Shown here: positions 14,880 to 23,652 of the stretch, one piece after another
Layout: every line of letters starts with the position of its first letter
How positions within the stretch are numbered: the stretch's first letter is position 1
Assembly (NCBI GenBank): GCA_003242685.1
Contig: QGVD01000038.1
Location: forward strand, 1-34,262
Length of the DNA stretch: 34,262 bases
Direction of reading: 5' to 3'
Origin: Pseudomonadota bacterium
GTDB taxonomy: Bacteria > Pseudomonadota > Gammaproteobacteria > Steroidobacterales > Steroidobacteraceae
Notes under the pieces: generated by a model
Databases searched by the model: none
Told to the model about the DNA's origin: nothing
The model's input: the letters and a program-made list of their open reading frames with translations, nothing else
Translations under genes and position numbers: made by a program

Positions 14880-15745
14880 GGCTGGTCCATCAGCTCGCGC
14901 TTGTAGCGCTGGAATTCCTCGTGAATCTTCGTCCAGAGCGGTCCGGGGCGTCCCGTGCCGACGGGGCGCCCGTCGAGGCGGGTGACCGGTGTGATCTCGC
15001 GAACCGCTGCCGAGAGCCAGATCTCCTCCGCGCCCCGCAGCTCGGCCTCGCTCACCCGCGCCGCTCTGCAGGGAATGCCCGCGCGTGCACAGAGTTCCTC
15101 CACCACGCTGCGCGTCGTCCCGGGCAGAATGCGGCTCGAGTTGACCGGTGTGCGCACCTCGCCGCCGATGACGACATGAACCGCGGCGGCAGAGGCTTCG
15201 GTCAGCTCTCCGTCGCGCAGCAGGATCGTCTCGGCAGCGTTGGCTTCGACGGCGAGCTGACGCAGCAGGACGTTGGCCAGCAGCGCAGTCGACTTGACGT
15301 CACAGCGCGCCCAGCGCGTGTCCTGCGCCGTGATGCAGGCGATGCCGTTCTCGAGCGTTCCGGGCGGGGGCTTCGGCCACGGCGCGCAGAACGCGAAGAC
15401 GGTGCGCGGGATGTTCGGGAGAGGCGCGTGATTGCGCCCGTTCTCGACGCCGCGCGTGACCTGCCAGTAGACGTACTGATCGCCGCCGCCGTTGCGAGCG
15501 ATGAGCTCGCCGAGGATCGCGCGCCATTCGGCCCGCGTGTGGGGATCCTCCATCGCGATCGCGGCGAGACTCCGGGTCAGCCGCTCACAGTGCGCCTCGA
15601 ACCGGAACGGCCGGCCGCCGTAGACCGGCATCACCTCGTAGACGGCGTCCGCGAACAGGAAGCCGCGGTCGAGCGGCGAGATGCGCGCTTCGGAGAGCGG
15701 CAGATACTTGCCGTTGAGGTAGCAGACCGGAAGCGGCGCAGCCAG
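14873..15745 (-). CDS. dat: D-amino-acid transaminase, apparent CTG start
   Basis: Class IV PLP aminotransferase, probably making D-glutamate or D-alanine for peptidoglycan. From CTG at 15745 it has 290 residues. The fold start is conserved (CYLNGKYLPLSEARISPLDRG, residues 8-28), the PLP lysine is K151 in DVKSTALLANVLLRQ, and ETILLRDGELTEASAA follows. No ATG, GTG or TTG occurs in frame between an upstream stop and GTG at 15634, which would delete 37 conserved residues. CTG 15745-15743 has AGGGAG seven bases upstream. It lies 20 bp after dacA and overlaps ybeD. Branched-chain or aminodeoxychorismate specificity cannot be fully excluded, but the context dacA-dat-ybeD supports Dat. Confidence 0.85.
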   Translation of the reverse strand: MAAPLPVCYLNGKYLPLSEARISPLDRGFLFADAVYEVMPVYGGRPFRFEAHCERLTRSLAAIAMEDPHTRAEWRAILGELIARNGGGDQYVYWQVTRGVENGRNHAPLPNIPRTVFAFCAPWPKPPPGTLENGIACITAQDTRWARCDVKSTALLANVLLRQLAVEANAAETILLRDGELTEASAAAVHVVIGGEVRTPVNSSRILPGTTRSVVEELCARAGIPCRAARVSEAELRGAEEIWLSAAVREITPVTRLDGRPVGTGRPGPLWTKIHEEFQRYKRELMDQPW

Positions 15746-15758
15746 AGCGTTTCTCCCT
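15743..15758 (-). promoter_or_regulatory. Shine-Dalgarno fixing the CTG start of dat
   Basis: AGGGAG at 15758-15753 is followed by a 7-nt spacer and CTG at 15745-15743. It is the only start-like codon at a proper distance from a ribosome site ahead of the conserved N-terminus. Confidence 0.7.
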
Positions 15759-15765
15759 GCCGCGC

Positions 15766-16929
15766 TCAGTGGAACCAGAGCGCGACGCTATCGATGAGCA
15801 GCGTCCACAGACCGCCTTCGGGCACGGGCTGCAGCGACACGAGCGGCGCGCTGGCGACCACTTCGCCGCTTTCGGTGGTGACCGTCAGCTCGCCCACGGC
15901 CGTGCCGGCCTCGAGCGGGGCCACCAGGGGCTCGTTCAGCCGCGTCTCGGTGCGGAGCTTCGCCGCCTCGCCGCGGGGCACCGTGACGTAGATGTCCTGC
16001 GCGACGCCCACGGGCGCGAGCGCGGTCGCCGCCTTGTACACGCGCGGCTCGAGCACCTTCTCGCCGCTGCCCTTGACCTTCACGGTCTCGTAGAAAGTGT
16101 AGCCGTAATTGAGGAGCGCCGCGCTCGCATCCTCGCGCGCCTTGACCGACTTCGAGCCCATGACGACCGAGATCAGGCGCATGCCCTGACGGTTCGCGGA
16201 GCTCACGAGGCAGTACCCGGCGCTCTGCGTGTGCCCGGTCTTCATGCCGTCGACCGAGGGGTCGCGGTACAGGAGGCCGTTACGGTTGCGCTGCGTGATG
16301 TTGTTCCAGGTGAACTCGCGCTCCGAGTACCAGCGGTAGTACTCGGGAAACTCGCGGATGATGGTGCGCGCGAGGATCGCCATGTCCCGCGCCGTCGTGT
16401 AGTGGTTCGGTCCGGGAAGCCCCGAGCTGTTCTCGAAGCTCGTGGAATTCATCCCGAGCTGCTTCGCGTACTCGTTCATGAGCTGCACGAAGGCTTCCTC
16501 CGTGCCCGCGATGCGCTCGGCGAGGGCGATCGTCGCGTCGTTGCCGGACTGCACGATCATGCCCTTGATGAGCACCTCGACCGGTACCCGAGAGCCGACC
16601 TGCAGGAAGGTGCGCGAGCCCTCCGCGCGCCACGCGCGTTCGCTGATCGTCACCGGCTCGTCGAGCTTGAGGCGGCCTTCCCTGAGCGCGAGGAACACCG
16701 CGTAGCCCGTCATGAGCTTGGTGAGGCTCGCGGGCTCGACGCGCTCGTCGGCGTTCATCTCGCCGAGCACGCGGCCGCTGTCACTGTCGATGAGGATGTA
16801 GGCGCGGGCGTCGACGGCCGGCGGCTTCGGAATGGGCACCGCGGCGCGCGCGGGTCCGATCAGCGCGACGAGGCACAGGAGCACGAGAGACAGGACAGAC
16901 GGCGAAGGCAACATCCTTGATGACCCCAC
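15766..16929 (-). CDS. dacA: D-alanyl-D-alanine carboxypeptidase (PBP5/6 type)
   Basis: Periplasmic low-molecular-weight penicillin-binding protein that trims the terminal D-Ala from stem peptides. From GTG at 16929 it has 387 residues with a signal peptide ending near GPARA/A. The active-site triad is S68-L-T-K71, S128-G-N130 and K230-T-G232. The C-terminal beta domain is followed by a short amphipathic anchor (LWTLLIDSVALWF). An ATG at 16914 is an alternative start but gives a signal peptide with no positive n-region. It follows rlpA and precedes dat in the wall operon and may also have its own promoter. Confidence 0.95.
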   Translation of the reverse strand: MGSSRMLPSPSVLSLVLLCLVALIGPARAAVPIPKPPAVDARAYILIDSDSGRVLGEMNADERVEPASLTKLMTGYAVFLALREGRLKLDEPVTISERAWRAEGSRTFLQVGSRVPVEVLIKGMIVQSGNDATIALAERIAGTEEAFVQLMNEYAKQLGMNSTSFENSSGLPGPNHYTTARDMAILARTIIREFPEYYRWYSEREFTWNNITQRNRNGLLYRDPSVDGMKTGHTQSAGYCLVSSANRQGMRLISVVMGSKSVKAREDASAALLNYGYTFYETVKVKGSGEKVLEPRVYKAATALAPVGVAQDIYVTVPRGEAAKLRTETRLNEPLVAPLEAGTAVGELTVTTESGEVVASAPLVSLQPVPEGGLWTLLIDSVALWFH

Positions 16930-16956
16930 GTTGGCGAGACGTTGTTTGAAGCGGCG

Positions 16957-16962
16957 ATTCTA
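16957..16962 (-). promoter_or_regulatory. candidate internal -10 element before dacA
   Basis: TAGAAT on the minus strand lies 28 bp before the GTG of dacA, in the 77-bp rlpA-dacA gap. The -35 position (CACCGA at 17 bp) is poor. A small hairpin (ACCGTG-CGCTCCT-CACGGT) lies between the rlpA stop and this element. dacA-dat-ybeD may thus be transcribed partly on their own. Confidence 0.35.
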
Positions 16963-17006
16963 AAGGAACGAAACCCTGATCGGTGACCGTGAGGAGCGCA
17001 CGGTGT

Positions 17007-17804
17007 CTAGTCGGCGGCGAGCCGCGCGTCCGGAATGCCGAGCGCTGCGAGGCGCGCGACGATGCGATCGAACTCGGCGACTTCGGTGATCGGTCCCAGC
17101 CGCACGCGGAAGAGCCGATCGGCGCGCGAGGGCGGCGCCCAGATGAAGGCATTCGTGAAACCGGCAACCTTCAGCCGCTCGAGGAGCCGCTGCGCGTTGC
17201 GCTCGTCGGCGAAAGCGCCCGCCTGCACGAAGAACTCGGGCGGCGGCGTCTGCGCGGTGCGCGTGAGCGTATCGGGCCTGCCGGGCGTCAGCGCGCGCAC
17301 CTCCACGAGCGTCGTGCCGTCGCGGACCATGTCGAGCTTGAGGGCCGCGGCGTAGGAGAGGTCGATGATGCGGTTGTGGACGAAGGGACCGCGGTCGTTG
17401 ATGCGCACGACGACGCTGCGGCCATTGCGCAGGTTCGTCACGCGCGCGTAGGTCGGGAGCGGGAGCGTCGTGTGGGCGGCCGTCATCGCGTACATGTCGT
17501 AGCGCTCGCCCATCGCCGTCGGTTTGCCGTGGAAATCGGGGCCATACCACGAGGCCACGCCGCGCTCTACGTAGCCTTCCGCGCTCGGCAGCACGTAGTA
17601 GCGCTTACCCTGCACCTCGTAGAAGGGCGGATTGCCGCGGGCACTGCGCGGCTCGGGGCGCGGCACCGCATCGGGGATGGCTTCCACGTTGCGCGGCGGA
17701 TCCGGCAGGCGCGTCTGCTCGCGGGTGGCGCAGGCCGCGAGAAGCGCTGCGAGGAGCCCTGCTGTGGCGATCCGCGCGCCGCCGCGCGTCAGTGTGATTC
17801 TCAT
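17007..17804 (-). CDS. rlpA: septal-ring lytic transglycosylase / rare lipoprotein A
   Basis: Outer-membrane lipoprotein that binds, and in Pseudomonas cleaves, glycan strands stripped of stem peptides. It has 265 residues. The lipobox LAAC puts the lipidated cysteine at 25. The double-psi beta-barrel domain spans about 80-170 with GVASWYGPDFHG, the acidic residue of GERYD, the histidine of TAAHTTLP and the aspartate of RINDRGP, so catalytic positions look intact. A C-terminal SPOR domain (about 190-262, from PPEFFVQAGAF) binds denuded glycan. ATG 17804 follows a GGGGGG ribosome site. It is coupled with dacA, whose product creates its type of substrate pathway. Confidence 0.94.
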   Translation of the reverse strand: MRITLTRGGARIATAGLLAALLAACATREQTRLPDPPRNVEAIPDAVPRPEPRSARGNPPFYEVQGKRYYVLPSAEGYVERGVASWYGPDFHGKPTAMGERYDMYAMTAAHTTLPLPTYARVTNLRNGRSVVVRINDRGPFVHNRIIDLSYAAALKLDMVRDGTTLVEVRALTPGRPDTLTRTAQTPPPEFFVQAGAFADERNAQRLLERLKVAGFTNAFIWAPPSRADRLFRVRLGPITEVAEFDRIVARLAALGIPDARLAAD

Positions 17805-17820
17805 TCCCCCCGTACCGACT

Positions 17821-18837
17821 TCAGTTCTGCATCTTCTTCATGCGCTCGGTGATGGCCTCCGCGAGATCGTGAACGGCCATTGCGTAGCGGGTGCTGCGGT
17901 TGTAGCGGGTGATGACGTGGAAGTTCCTGAAGCCCACGCGGTACGAGGGGCCGTCCCGCTCTTCGGCGGCGATCAGCAGCGCGGGCGTCGAGTCCGGCAG
18001 ATCGAGGTCCACCTGTACGCCCTTGGCGCTCAAGGTGCCGACCGTCTCGTTCAGATCCAGGTTTCCCGGCTTGATCTGGAAGCTCGGGTCGGGATCGAGC
18101 CGCGCCGCCGCGAGCACGGGCTGGCCCGGCTCCCAGCCATGCGCGCGGAAGTAGTTGGCGACACTCGCAATGACGTCGTCCCAGTCTTCCCAGAGGTTCC
18201 GGCGGCTGTCGGCGCTGCCGTCGACGGCGTAGCGCCGGTAGCTCGAAGGCATGAACTGCGGCGCGCCCATCGCACCAGCGTAGGAGCCGGTGATCGAGAG
18301 CGGGTCGACGGATTCCTCGTGCGCGAGGAGGAGGAACTGCTCGAGCTCGCTCCTGAAGTAGCTGCTGCGCGGCGGGTAATCGAAGGCGAGGGTGGCGAGC
18401 GCGTCGATCACCCTGAAACGGCCCGTGACCCGGCCGTAGAACGTCTCGACGCCCACGATGGCGACGATGTACTGCGGATCGACGCCCTGTTCGGCCGCCA
18501 CGCGCTCGAGGGTCGCGCGGTGCTCGCGCCAGAAGTCGACGCCGCGCGCGATGCGCTCCTCGGTGAGGAACCGCTGCCGGTACTCCCACCACGGCACGAC
18601 GCGCTCGGCGGGCTTCGTCATGAGCTCGATGATCTTCGGCTGGGGTCGGGCGTTCGCGAGGATGCCGACGACCCGGTCGCGGTCGAGCACGGCGTTGCGG
18701 CTCACGACCTCGTCGATGAAGGCGCGTATGTCGCTGCGATCGAGATCGAAGCGTGCGTCCTCGGCGCGCGACGTGTTGGCGCTCGCCGGTGCGAGCACGA
18801 TGGCCGCGACCAGCAATGAAAGGAGTCGTCGTGTCAT
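17821..18837 (-). CDS. mltB: membrane-associated lytic murein transglycosylase B
   Basis: Periplasmic enzyme cutting the MurNAc-GlcNAc bond with 1,6-anhydroMurNAc formation. It has 338 residues. The catalytic glutamate is E131 in VGVETFYG, followed by GSYAGAMGAPQFMPSSY and NLWEDWDDVIASVANYF, all typical of MltB. The N-terminus has a signal peptide (MTRRLLSLLVAAIVLAPASA) but no lipobox cysteine, so this copy seems to be soluble in the periplasm rather than a lipoprotein. It lies between rodA and rlpA, the usual place. Confidence 0.95.
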   Translation of the reverse strand: MTRRLLSLLVAAIVLAPASANTSRAEDARFDLDRSDIRAFIDEVVSRNAVLDRDRVVGILANARPQPKIIELMTKPAERVVPWWEYRQRFLTEERIARGVDFWREHRATLERVAAEQGVDPQYIVAIVGVETFYGRVTGRFRVIDALATLAFDYPPRSSYFRSELEQFLLLAHEESVDPLSITGSYAGAMGAPQFMPSSYRRYAVDGSADSRRNLWEDWDDVIASVANYFRAHGWEPGQPVLAAARLDPDPSFQIKPGNLDLNETVGTLSAKGVQVDLDLPDSTPALLIAAEERDGPSYRVGFRNFHVITRYNRSTRYAMAVHDLAEAITERMKKMQN

Positions 18838-18860
18838 GGTGGTCGGGCCCGCCGGCGCTG

Positions 18861-20000
18861 TCAGCTTCCCACGAGCTTCCGGTGCGAATAGAGCGACATG
18901 AGAATACCGAAGCCCGCCAGCAGGGTCACCATCGAGGTGCCCCCGTAACTGACGAGCGGCAGCGGTACGCCGACGACCGGTAGCAGCCCGCTCACCATTC
19001 CTGCGTTGATGAACACGTATACGAAGAACGTGAGCGCGAGACTTCCGCCGAGGAGCCGCGCGAAGGTGTCCTGCGTCTGCATCGCGAGGAAGAGCGCGCG
19101 GCCGACGATGAAGAGATAGAGAAGGAGCAGGATCGCGAGGCCGAGCAGACCGAACTCCTCGCCCATCACGGCGAAGATGAAGTCGGTCTGTCTCTCAGGA
19201 AGGAATTCGAGCTGCGCCTGGCTGCCGTTCATCCAGCCCTTGCCGAATACGCCGCCCGAGCCGATCGCGATCTGCGACTGGATGATGTGATAGCCGGCGC
19301 CGAGCGGATCGCTCTGCGGATCGAGGAACGTGAGCACGCGCTGGCGCTGGTAGTCGTGCAGGAAGTGCCAGCCGACCCAGGCACCGATAACGCCGAGCAC
19401 GGCGAGCGCGGCCATGATCCGCATCTGGAGGCCTGCCATCACGAGCACGAGACCGCCGGCAATGGTGATCAGCACGCCCGTGCCGAGATCGGGCTGCACC
19501 ACCACGAGCCCTGCCGGCACCAGGATCAGCGCGGCAGTGACGAGCAGCGTGAGCGGGCTCGGAGGCAGCGGCCGCTCGTGCAGGAACCAGGCACAGGTCA
19601 TCGGCACGGCGAGCTTCATGAGCTCCGAGGGCTGGAAGCGGATGAATCCGAGATCGAGCCAGCGCTGCGCGCCCTTGCCGACGTAGCCGGTCACGTCGAC
19701 GATGATGAGCAGCACGATCCCGAGCGCGTAGAGCGCGGGCGCGGTCCGGCGCAGGAAGTTGGGATTGACCTGCGCGAGCACCAGCATCGCCACCGCGCCG
19801 ATGCCGAGACGGATCGCGCCGCGGATCACCGTCGCGATGCTCTGTCCCGAGGCGCTGTAGAGCACGAAGAGGCCGTAGATGGCCACGAGCGCGAGCCCGA
19901 TCAGCAGCGGTCCGTCGAGCTTGAGGGCGAGCAGCATGCGCGCCGTTCCCGTGAGGGTGCGGCGTGCGCGCGACTCGGCGGATATCTCTTCGTAGATCAT
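18861..20000 (-). CDS. rodA: rod-shape SEDS glycosyltransferase RodA
   Basis: SEDS-family peptidoglycan polymerase of the elongasome, working with PBP2. It has 379 residues with about ten membrane helices, starting after a cytoplasmic stretch that includes ALKLDGPLLIGL. Family segments are LYSASGQS, GAQRWLDLGFIRFQPSELMKL, VQPDLGTGVLI, GWMNGSQAQLEFLPERQTDFIFAVMGEEFG, and VGVPLPLVSYGGTSMV near the end. The ATG at 20000 overlaps the stop of mrdA (ATGA), so polymerase and transpeptidase are made together. Confidence 0.97.
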   Translation of the reverse strand: MIYEEISAESRARRTLTGTARMLLALKLDGPLLIGLALVAIYGLFVLYSASGQSIATVIRGAIRLGIGAVAMLVLAQVNPNFLRRTAPALYALGIVLLIIVDVTGYVGKGAQRWLDLGFIRFQPSELMKLAVPMTCAWFLHERPLPPSPLTLLVTAALILVPAGLVVVQPDLGTGVLITIAGGLVLVMAGLQMRIMAALAVLGVIGAWVGWHFLHDYQRQRVLTFLDPQSDPLGAGYHIIQSQIAIGSGGVFGKGWMNGSQAQLEFLPERQTDFIFAVMGEEFGLLGLAILLLLYLFIVGRALFLAMQTQDTFARLLGGSLALTFFVYVFINAGMVSGLLPVVGVPLPLVSYGGTSMVTLLAGFGILMSLYSHRKLVGS

Positions 20001-21952
20001 TCCCTCTCCACGCGCGTCACGAGCGGCGAGGCACTGCCGTCGAAAGAAGGCGGCGGAGTGTCACCGTCCGGTGCGGCTTCCAGCAGCCACGTGTCCATGA
20101 CCTTGCGCGCGATGGGCGCGGCGCCCGTGGAGCCGAAGCCGCCGTTCTCGACGAGCACCGCCACGGCGATGCGCGGCTCCTCGACCGGCGCGAAGGCGAT
20201 GAACCAGGAATGATCGCGCAGGTGCTCGGGCACGGTCTTCTGGTTGTCGAGGCTCTCGGTCCGCTTGACCGTGAACACCTGCGCCGTGCCCGTCTTGCCG
20301 GCGATCGTGTACGTCATGTTGCGCCCGGCGGTCGCAGCCGCGGTTCCGCGCCCGCGCAGCGCGCCGATCATGCCTTCCGTGACGACCTGCCACTGCTCGG
20401 GCGTGACGTTCTTTATCTCCGTGCTCTTCTGCGGCGCGAGCTGACGCACCTCACCGGTGACCGGATCGCGCAGCGCGCGCACGAGTCGCGGTCTGTACGC
20501 GACGCCACGGTTGGCGAGGATCGCGGTGTAGTGGGCGAGCTGGATCGGCGTCACGAGGAAGTATCCCTGGCCGATACCGAAATTGACGGTTTCACCGGGG
20601 AACCAGATCTGATCCTCGCGCCGCTTGAACGCCCTCCGCTTCCACTCGCGCGAGGGCAGAAGGCCCGGCCTCTCGCCGCCGATGTCGATGCCCGTCTCGC
20701 TGCCGAATCCGAGCGGCGCGAGGAAGGACGAGATGCGGTCGACCTCGAGCTGATGCGCGAGATCGTAGAAGTAGACGTCGCACGAGCGCGCGATCGCGTC
20801 CCGCATGTCCACCGGGCCGTGCCGGCCCGATCGCCCTTCGCGGAACGCCAGAGAGCTGCCCGGAAGGCGATAGACGCCGGGGCAGAAACGGTGCGCGTCG
20901 GGATTCACGACGCCGTGCACGAGACCGGCGAGTGCCAGCGCGGGTTTGATGGTCGAACCGGAAGGGTAGGTGCCGCGCAGCGCGCGGTTGAAGAGCGGCC
21001 GGTTCGGATCGTTCTGCAGAGCGTTGAATTCCGCACGGGTGAGCCCGCGGCCGAAGAGATTCGGATCGAAGCCGGGGCGGCTAACCAGCGCGACCACGTC
21101 GCCGTTGCGCGGATCGATCGCCACCACGGCGCCGCGACGGTCGCCGAGCGCTTCCTCGGCCACGCGCTGCACGCGCAGGTCGAGCGTGAGCAGCAGGTCC
21201 TGTCCCGCCACGGGAGCCTTGGTGCGAAGCTCCGGGGTGAGAGCACCCTGTTTCTCGACCGGGCGGCCGTGCGCGTTCACGAGCACCTCGCGGAACCCGT
21301 TGGTCCCGTGAAGCTCGCGCTCGTAGGCGCTCTCCACGCCGAGCTTGCCGATGAGCGTCGTGCCCGCGTACGCGGCGCGGTCGATGCGCTGGAGATCCTG
21401 CTCGCTGATCGCGCCGACGTAGCCGAGCGCGTGCGCCGCGAGCTCGCCGTTCGGATAGAAGCGCGCGAGACGCGTTCTGATGTCGACGCCCGGGAACTCG
21501 AAGCGCCGCACGGCGAAGCGCGCGATGTCGTCCTCGGAGAGTCGCAGGCGGATCGGCACGCTCTCGAACTCGCGCCGCGAGCGGATCGTGCGCCGCACTT
21601 CGTCGAGATCGTCTTCCTCGAGGAGCCCGATCTCGACGAGTCGCGCGAGCGTGTCCTCGAGGTCCGGCACTTCCTCGCGGACCAGCTCGAGCTGATAGGC
21701 GGGCTGATTCGTCGCGAGGAGATTCCCGTTGCGGTCGAAGATCATCCCGCGCGCCGCGGGCACGGGCTCGATGCGCACCCGGTTGCCCTGCGAGAGCTCG
21801 AGGTAGTAGTCGTAGCGGACGACCTGCAGGATGAAGAGCCGCACGAGCAGGGCGAGCGTCATGAGCCCGATCACGACGCCGGCGACGATCGCGCGCCGCT
21901 CGAAGAGGCGCTGCTCCTGCCAGTGGTCCTTGATCCTGACTCCGCGCACCAT
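19997..21952 (-). CDS. mrdA: penicillin-binding protein 2 (elongation transpeptidase)
   Basis: Class B PBP cross-linking new peptidoglycan during cylinder growth. It has 651 residues. A short cytoplasmic tail is followed by a single helix (about 21-46), the pedestal domain beginning ARGMIFDRNG (67-76), then the transpeptidase domain with S333-T-I-K336, S390-C-D392 and K553-T-G555. The tail after the domain is short. ATG at 21952, 24 bp after mreD. The partner RodA is encoded immediately downstream. Confidence 0.97.
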   Translation of the reverse strand: MVRGVRIKDHWQEQRLFERRAIVAGVVIGLMTLALLVRLFILQVVRYDYYLELSQGNRVRIEPVPAARGMIFDRNGNLLATNQPAYQLELVREEVPDLEDTLARLVEIGLLEEDDLDEVRRTIRSRREFESVPIRLRLSEDDIARFAVRRFEFPGVDIRTRLARFYPNGELAAHALGYVGAISEQDLQRIDRAAYAGTTLIGKLGVESAYERELHGTNGFREVLVNAHGRPVEKQGALTPELRTKAPVAGQDLLLTLDLRVQRVAEEALGDRRGAVVAIDPRNGDVVALVSRPGFDPNLFGRGLTRAEFNALQNDPNRPLFNRALRGTYPSGSTIKPALALAGLVHGVVNPDAHRFCPGVYRLPGSSLAFREGRSGRHGPVDMRDAIARSCDVYFYDLAHQLEVDRISSFLAPLGFGSETGIDIGGERPGLLPSREWKRRAFKRREDQIWFPGETVNFGIGQGYFLVTPIQLAHYTAILANRGVAYRPRLVRALRDPVTGEVRQLAPQKSTEIKNVTPEQWQVVTEGMIGALRGRGTAAATAGRNMTYTIAGKTGTAQVFTVKRTESLDNQKTVPEHLRDHSWFIAFAPVEEPRIAVAVLVENGGFGSTGAAPIARKVMDTWLLEAAPDGDTPPPSFDGSASPLVTRVERE

Positions 21953-21976
21953 CCGTCCGCGCTCCCCGCCGCAACC

Positions 21977-22456
21977 TCAGCGCGGCTCGTACGTGCGCCC
22001 GAGCAGGGCGGCTGCGAGCGGCCAGACGAGCGCGCCCGTCGCGACGTGCAGCCATCGACCTGCGGTCATGGCCGGGTGGCCGCTCCATCCGTCGATGGCG
22101 AACACGATGAATTCGTACACGAAGAGCGCCCCGAACACGATCAGGGCCTGCTGGAAGAGAGGCTTGGAACGGATCTTCTGGTGCTCGCGCACCGCGATGT
22201 AGGTGACGAACGAGAGGGCCAGCGCGTGCTGACCGAGCACGGTTCCCTCGAACACGTCGATCATGAGCCCCGCGACGAATCCGAGGGCGATGCCGCCGGC
22301 GCGGGGTGCGGTGATCGACCAGAAGAGCACCGCGAGCACGACGAACGCCGGCCGGGCGTCGTCGAGCCAGGCAGGCAGCGGCAGCACGGTCAGCACCAGC
22401 GCCGCGAGCGTCGTGAGCAGCATGGGAGTGCGCGGCTGGCGGTCGCGGGCGCTCAT
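21977..22456 (-). CDS. mreD: rod-shape-determining membrane protein MreD
   Basis: Small integral membrane protein of the elongasome that contacts MreC. It has 159 residues and about five hydrophobic helices, including LLTTLAALVLTVLPLP, FVVLAVLFWSITAP, GIALGFVAGLMIDVFEGTVLGQHAL and FGALFVYEFIVFAI. The segment GFVAGLMIDVFEGTVLGQHAL is the recognisable family core. The ATG at 22456 overlaps the mreC stop (ATGA). Confidence 0.95.
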   Translation of the reverse strand: MSARDRQPRTPMLLTTLAALVLTVLPLPAWLDDARPAFVVLAVLFWSITAPRAGGIALGFVAGLMIDVFEGTVLGQHALALSFVTYIAVREHQKIRSKPLFQQALIVFGALFVYEFIVFAIDGWSGHPAMTAGRWLHVATGALVWPLAAALLGRTYEPR

Positions 22457-23505
22457 TGCGGCACCTCCTGCACCGCCGCCGTGCGGGCAATCGCCGGAGT
22501 GGCGGCAGGAACGGTCGGGTCGCTCGTCGGTGAGAAGGATCCGGATCCGCCGGTGGCCGGCGTCTCGGGTCGAGGTTCTCTCCGGATGGCGGGCTGCGGT
22601 TGCGCCGCGGGATCGCCGGCCGGCAGATCGCCGCTCACCGGCGCGCTGGAGGGCGCGGCCGGGTGGGTCTCCTCGAACCAGACGAGCAGCACTTCACGGT
22701 CGCGGTCGAGACCGGCGAGCGGTGTGGCGCGCACCTGCGCGAGCGGCTGCACCGCGTCGCGGCGGACTTCGGTGACCCGCGCGACGGGATAGCCGTGCGG
22801 GAACACTCCGCCGAGACCGGAAGTGACGAGCAGATCGCCCTCGCGCACGTCCGCGTTTGCCGGCAGGTAGGGCAGCGCCAGAGCGCGCGCGTCGCCGGCT
22901 CCGACGGCGATCGTCCGCACGCCCGTGCGCTCGATCTGCACGGGAACCGCGTGCTCGGGATCGGTGATGAGGATGATCTCGGCGCTCCAGGGGCCGACAC
23001 GCATCGTCTGACCGACGAGGCCCGACTCGTCGATCACCGCCTGGCCCTTGAAGACGCCGTTCTGCGCACCCTTGTTGACGAGGAGCCGCTGGCGGAGGCT
23101 GCTGAGCTCGACGTTGACGACTTCGGCGACCAGCCAGCGCTCGATGAGCGGCGGCAGCGCCTCCGTGAGGCCGCGGAGCTGCGCGTTCTCGCGCACCAGC
23201 GCGTCGTATCGGACGGTGCGGAGCATCAGCTCGCGATTCTGAGCCCGCAGCCGCTCGTTCTCCTCGCGCAGCGCTGCACGCGTCTCGAAGCTTTCCTCGA
23301 GCCACCGCCACGCCGCCGCGGGCGAACGGACCACGAGCTGTATCGGGTAGGCGGCCGCCTGCAGCACGTAGCGGGCCTTCTCGAGCCAGCCGCCGCGCTG
23401 GTCGAGGAACATGCAGGTGATCGAGAGCACCGCGTACAGAGTGAATCGGAACCCCGGCGAGGGACCGCGCCCGGGCGATGGCCGGTATCCGCCGGCGAAG
23501 GCCAT
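22453..23505 (-). CDS. mreC: rod-shape-determining protein MreC
   Basis: Bitopic inner-membrane protein that activates PBP2-RodA from the periplasmic side. It has 350 residues. A cytoplasmic N-terminus leads into one helix (about 20-36), then a coiled coil (about 70-112, rich in EENERLRAQNREL heptads), then the tandem beta-barrel core with VVNVELSSLRQRLLVNKG and TSGLGGVFPHGYPVARV. The last about 60 residues are a proline-, alanine- and serine-rich tail without fold, longer than in many homologues. ATG 23505, 147 bp after mreB. Confidence 0.95.
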   Translation of the reverse strand: MAFAGGYRPSPGRGPSPGFRFTLYAVLSITCMFLDQRGGWLEKARYVLQAAAYPIQLVVRSPAAAWRWLEESFETRAALREENERLRAQNRELMLRTVRYDALVRENAQLRGLTEALPPLIERWLVAEVVNVELSSLRQRLLVNKGAQNGVFKGQAVIDESGLVGQTMRVGPWSAEIILITDPEHAVPVQIERTGVRTIAVGAGDARALALPYLPANADVREGDLLVTSGLGGVFPHGYPVARVTEVRRDAVQPLAQVRATPLAGLDRDREVLLVWFEETHPAAPSSAPVSGDLPAGDPAAQPQPAIRREPRPETPATGGSGSFSPTSDPTVPAATPAIARTAAVQEVPQ

Positions 23506-23538
23506 TGCTGTCAGCGCCCTCGCGGGAGGCGCGGGAGT

Positions 23539-23590
23539 GAGAAGGGAGCGGCCGCACGCGCGGGGCAGGCGCTTCGCTCCCCTTTCTTCA
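23539..23590 (-). other. hairpin in the mreB-mreC gap
   Basis: On the minus strand GGGGAGCG and CGCTCCC pair across a 24-nt GC-rich loop, with a few more pairs below (9 bp in all, one wobble). No T-run follows, so it is not a normal intrinsic terminator. It could slow decay or lower mreC relative to mreB; this is inference. Confidence 0.3.
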
Positions 23591-23652
23591 GGGCGTGAGT
23601 CCGATCGAGTTCCTGTGCCACGTGCGACATCCCTGCGGGTGGCCCGTCGGGG

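Noticed and set aside
19964..22792. 942-codon plus-strand open frame opposite mrdA-mreD-mreC
   Set aside because: Antisense shadow of three well-supported wall genes; low-complexity arginine- and glutamate-rich translation.
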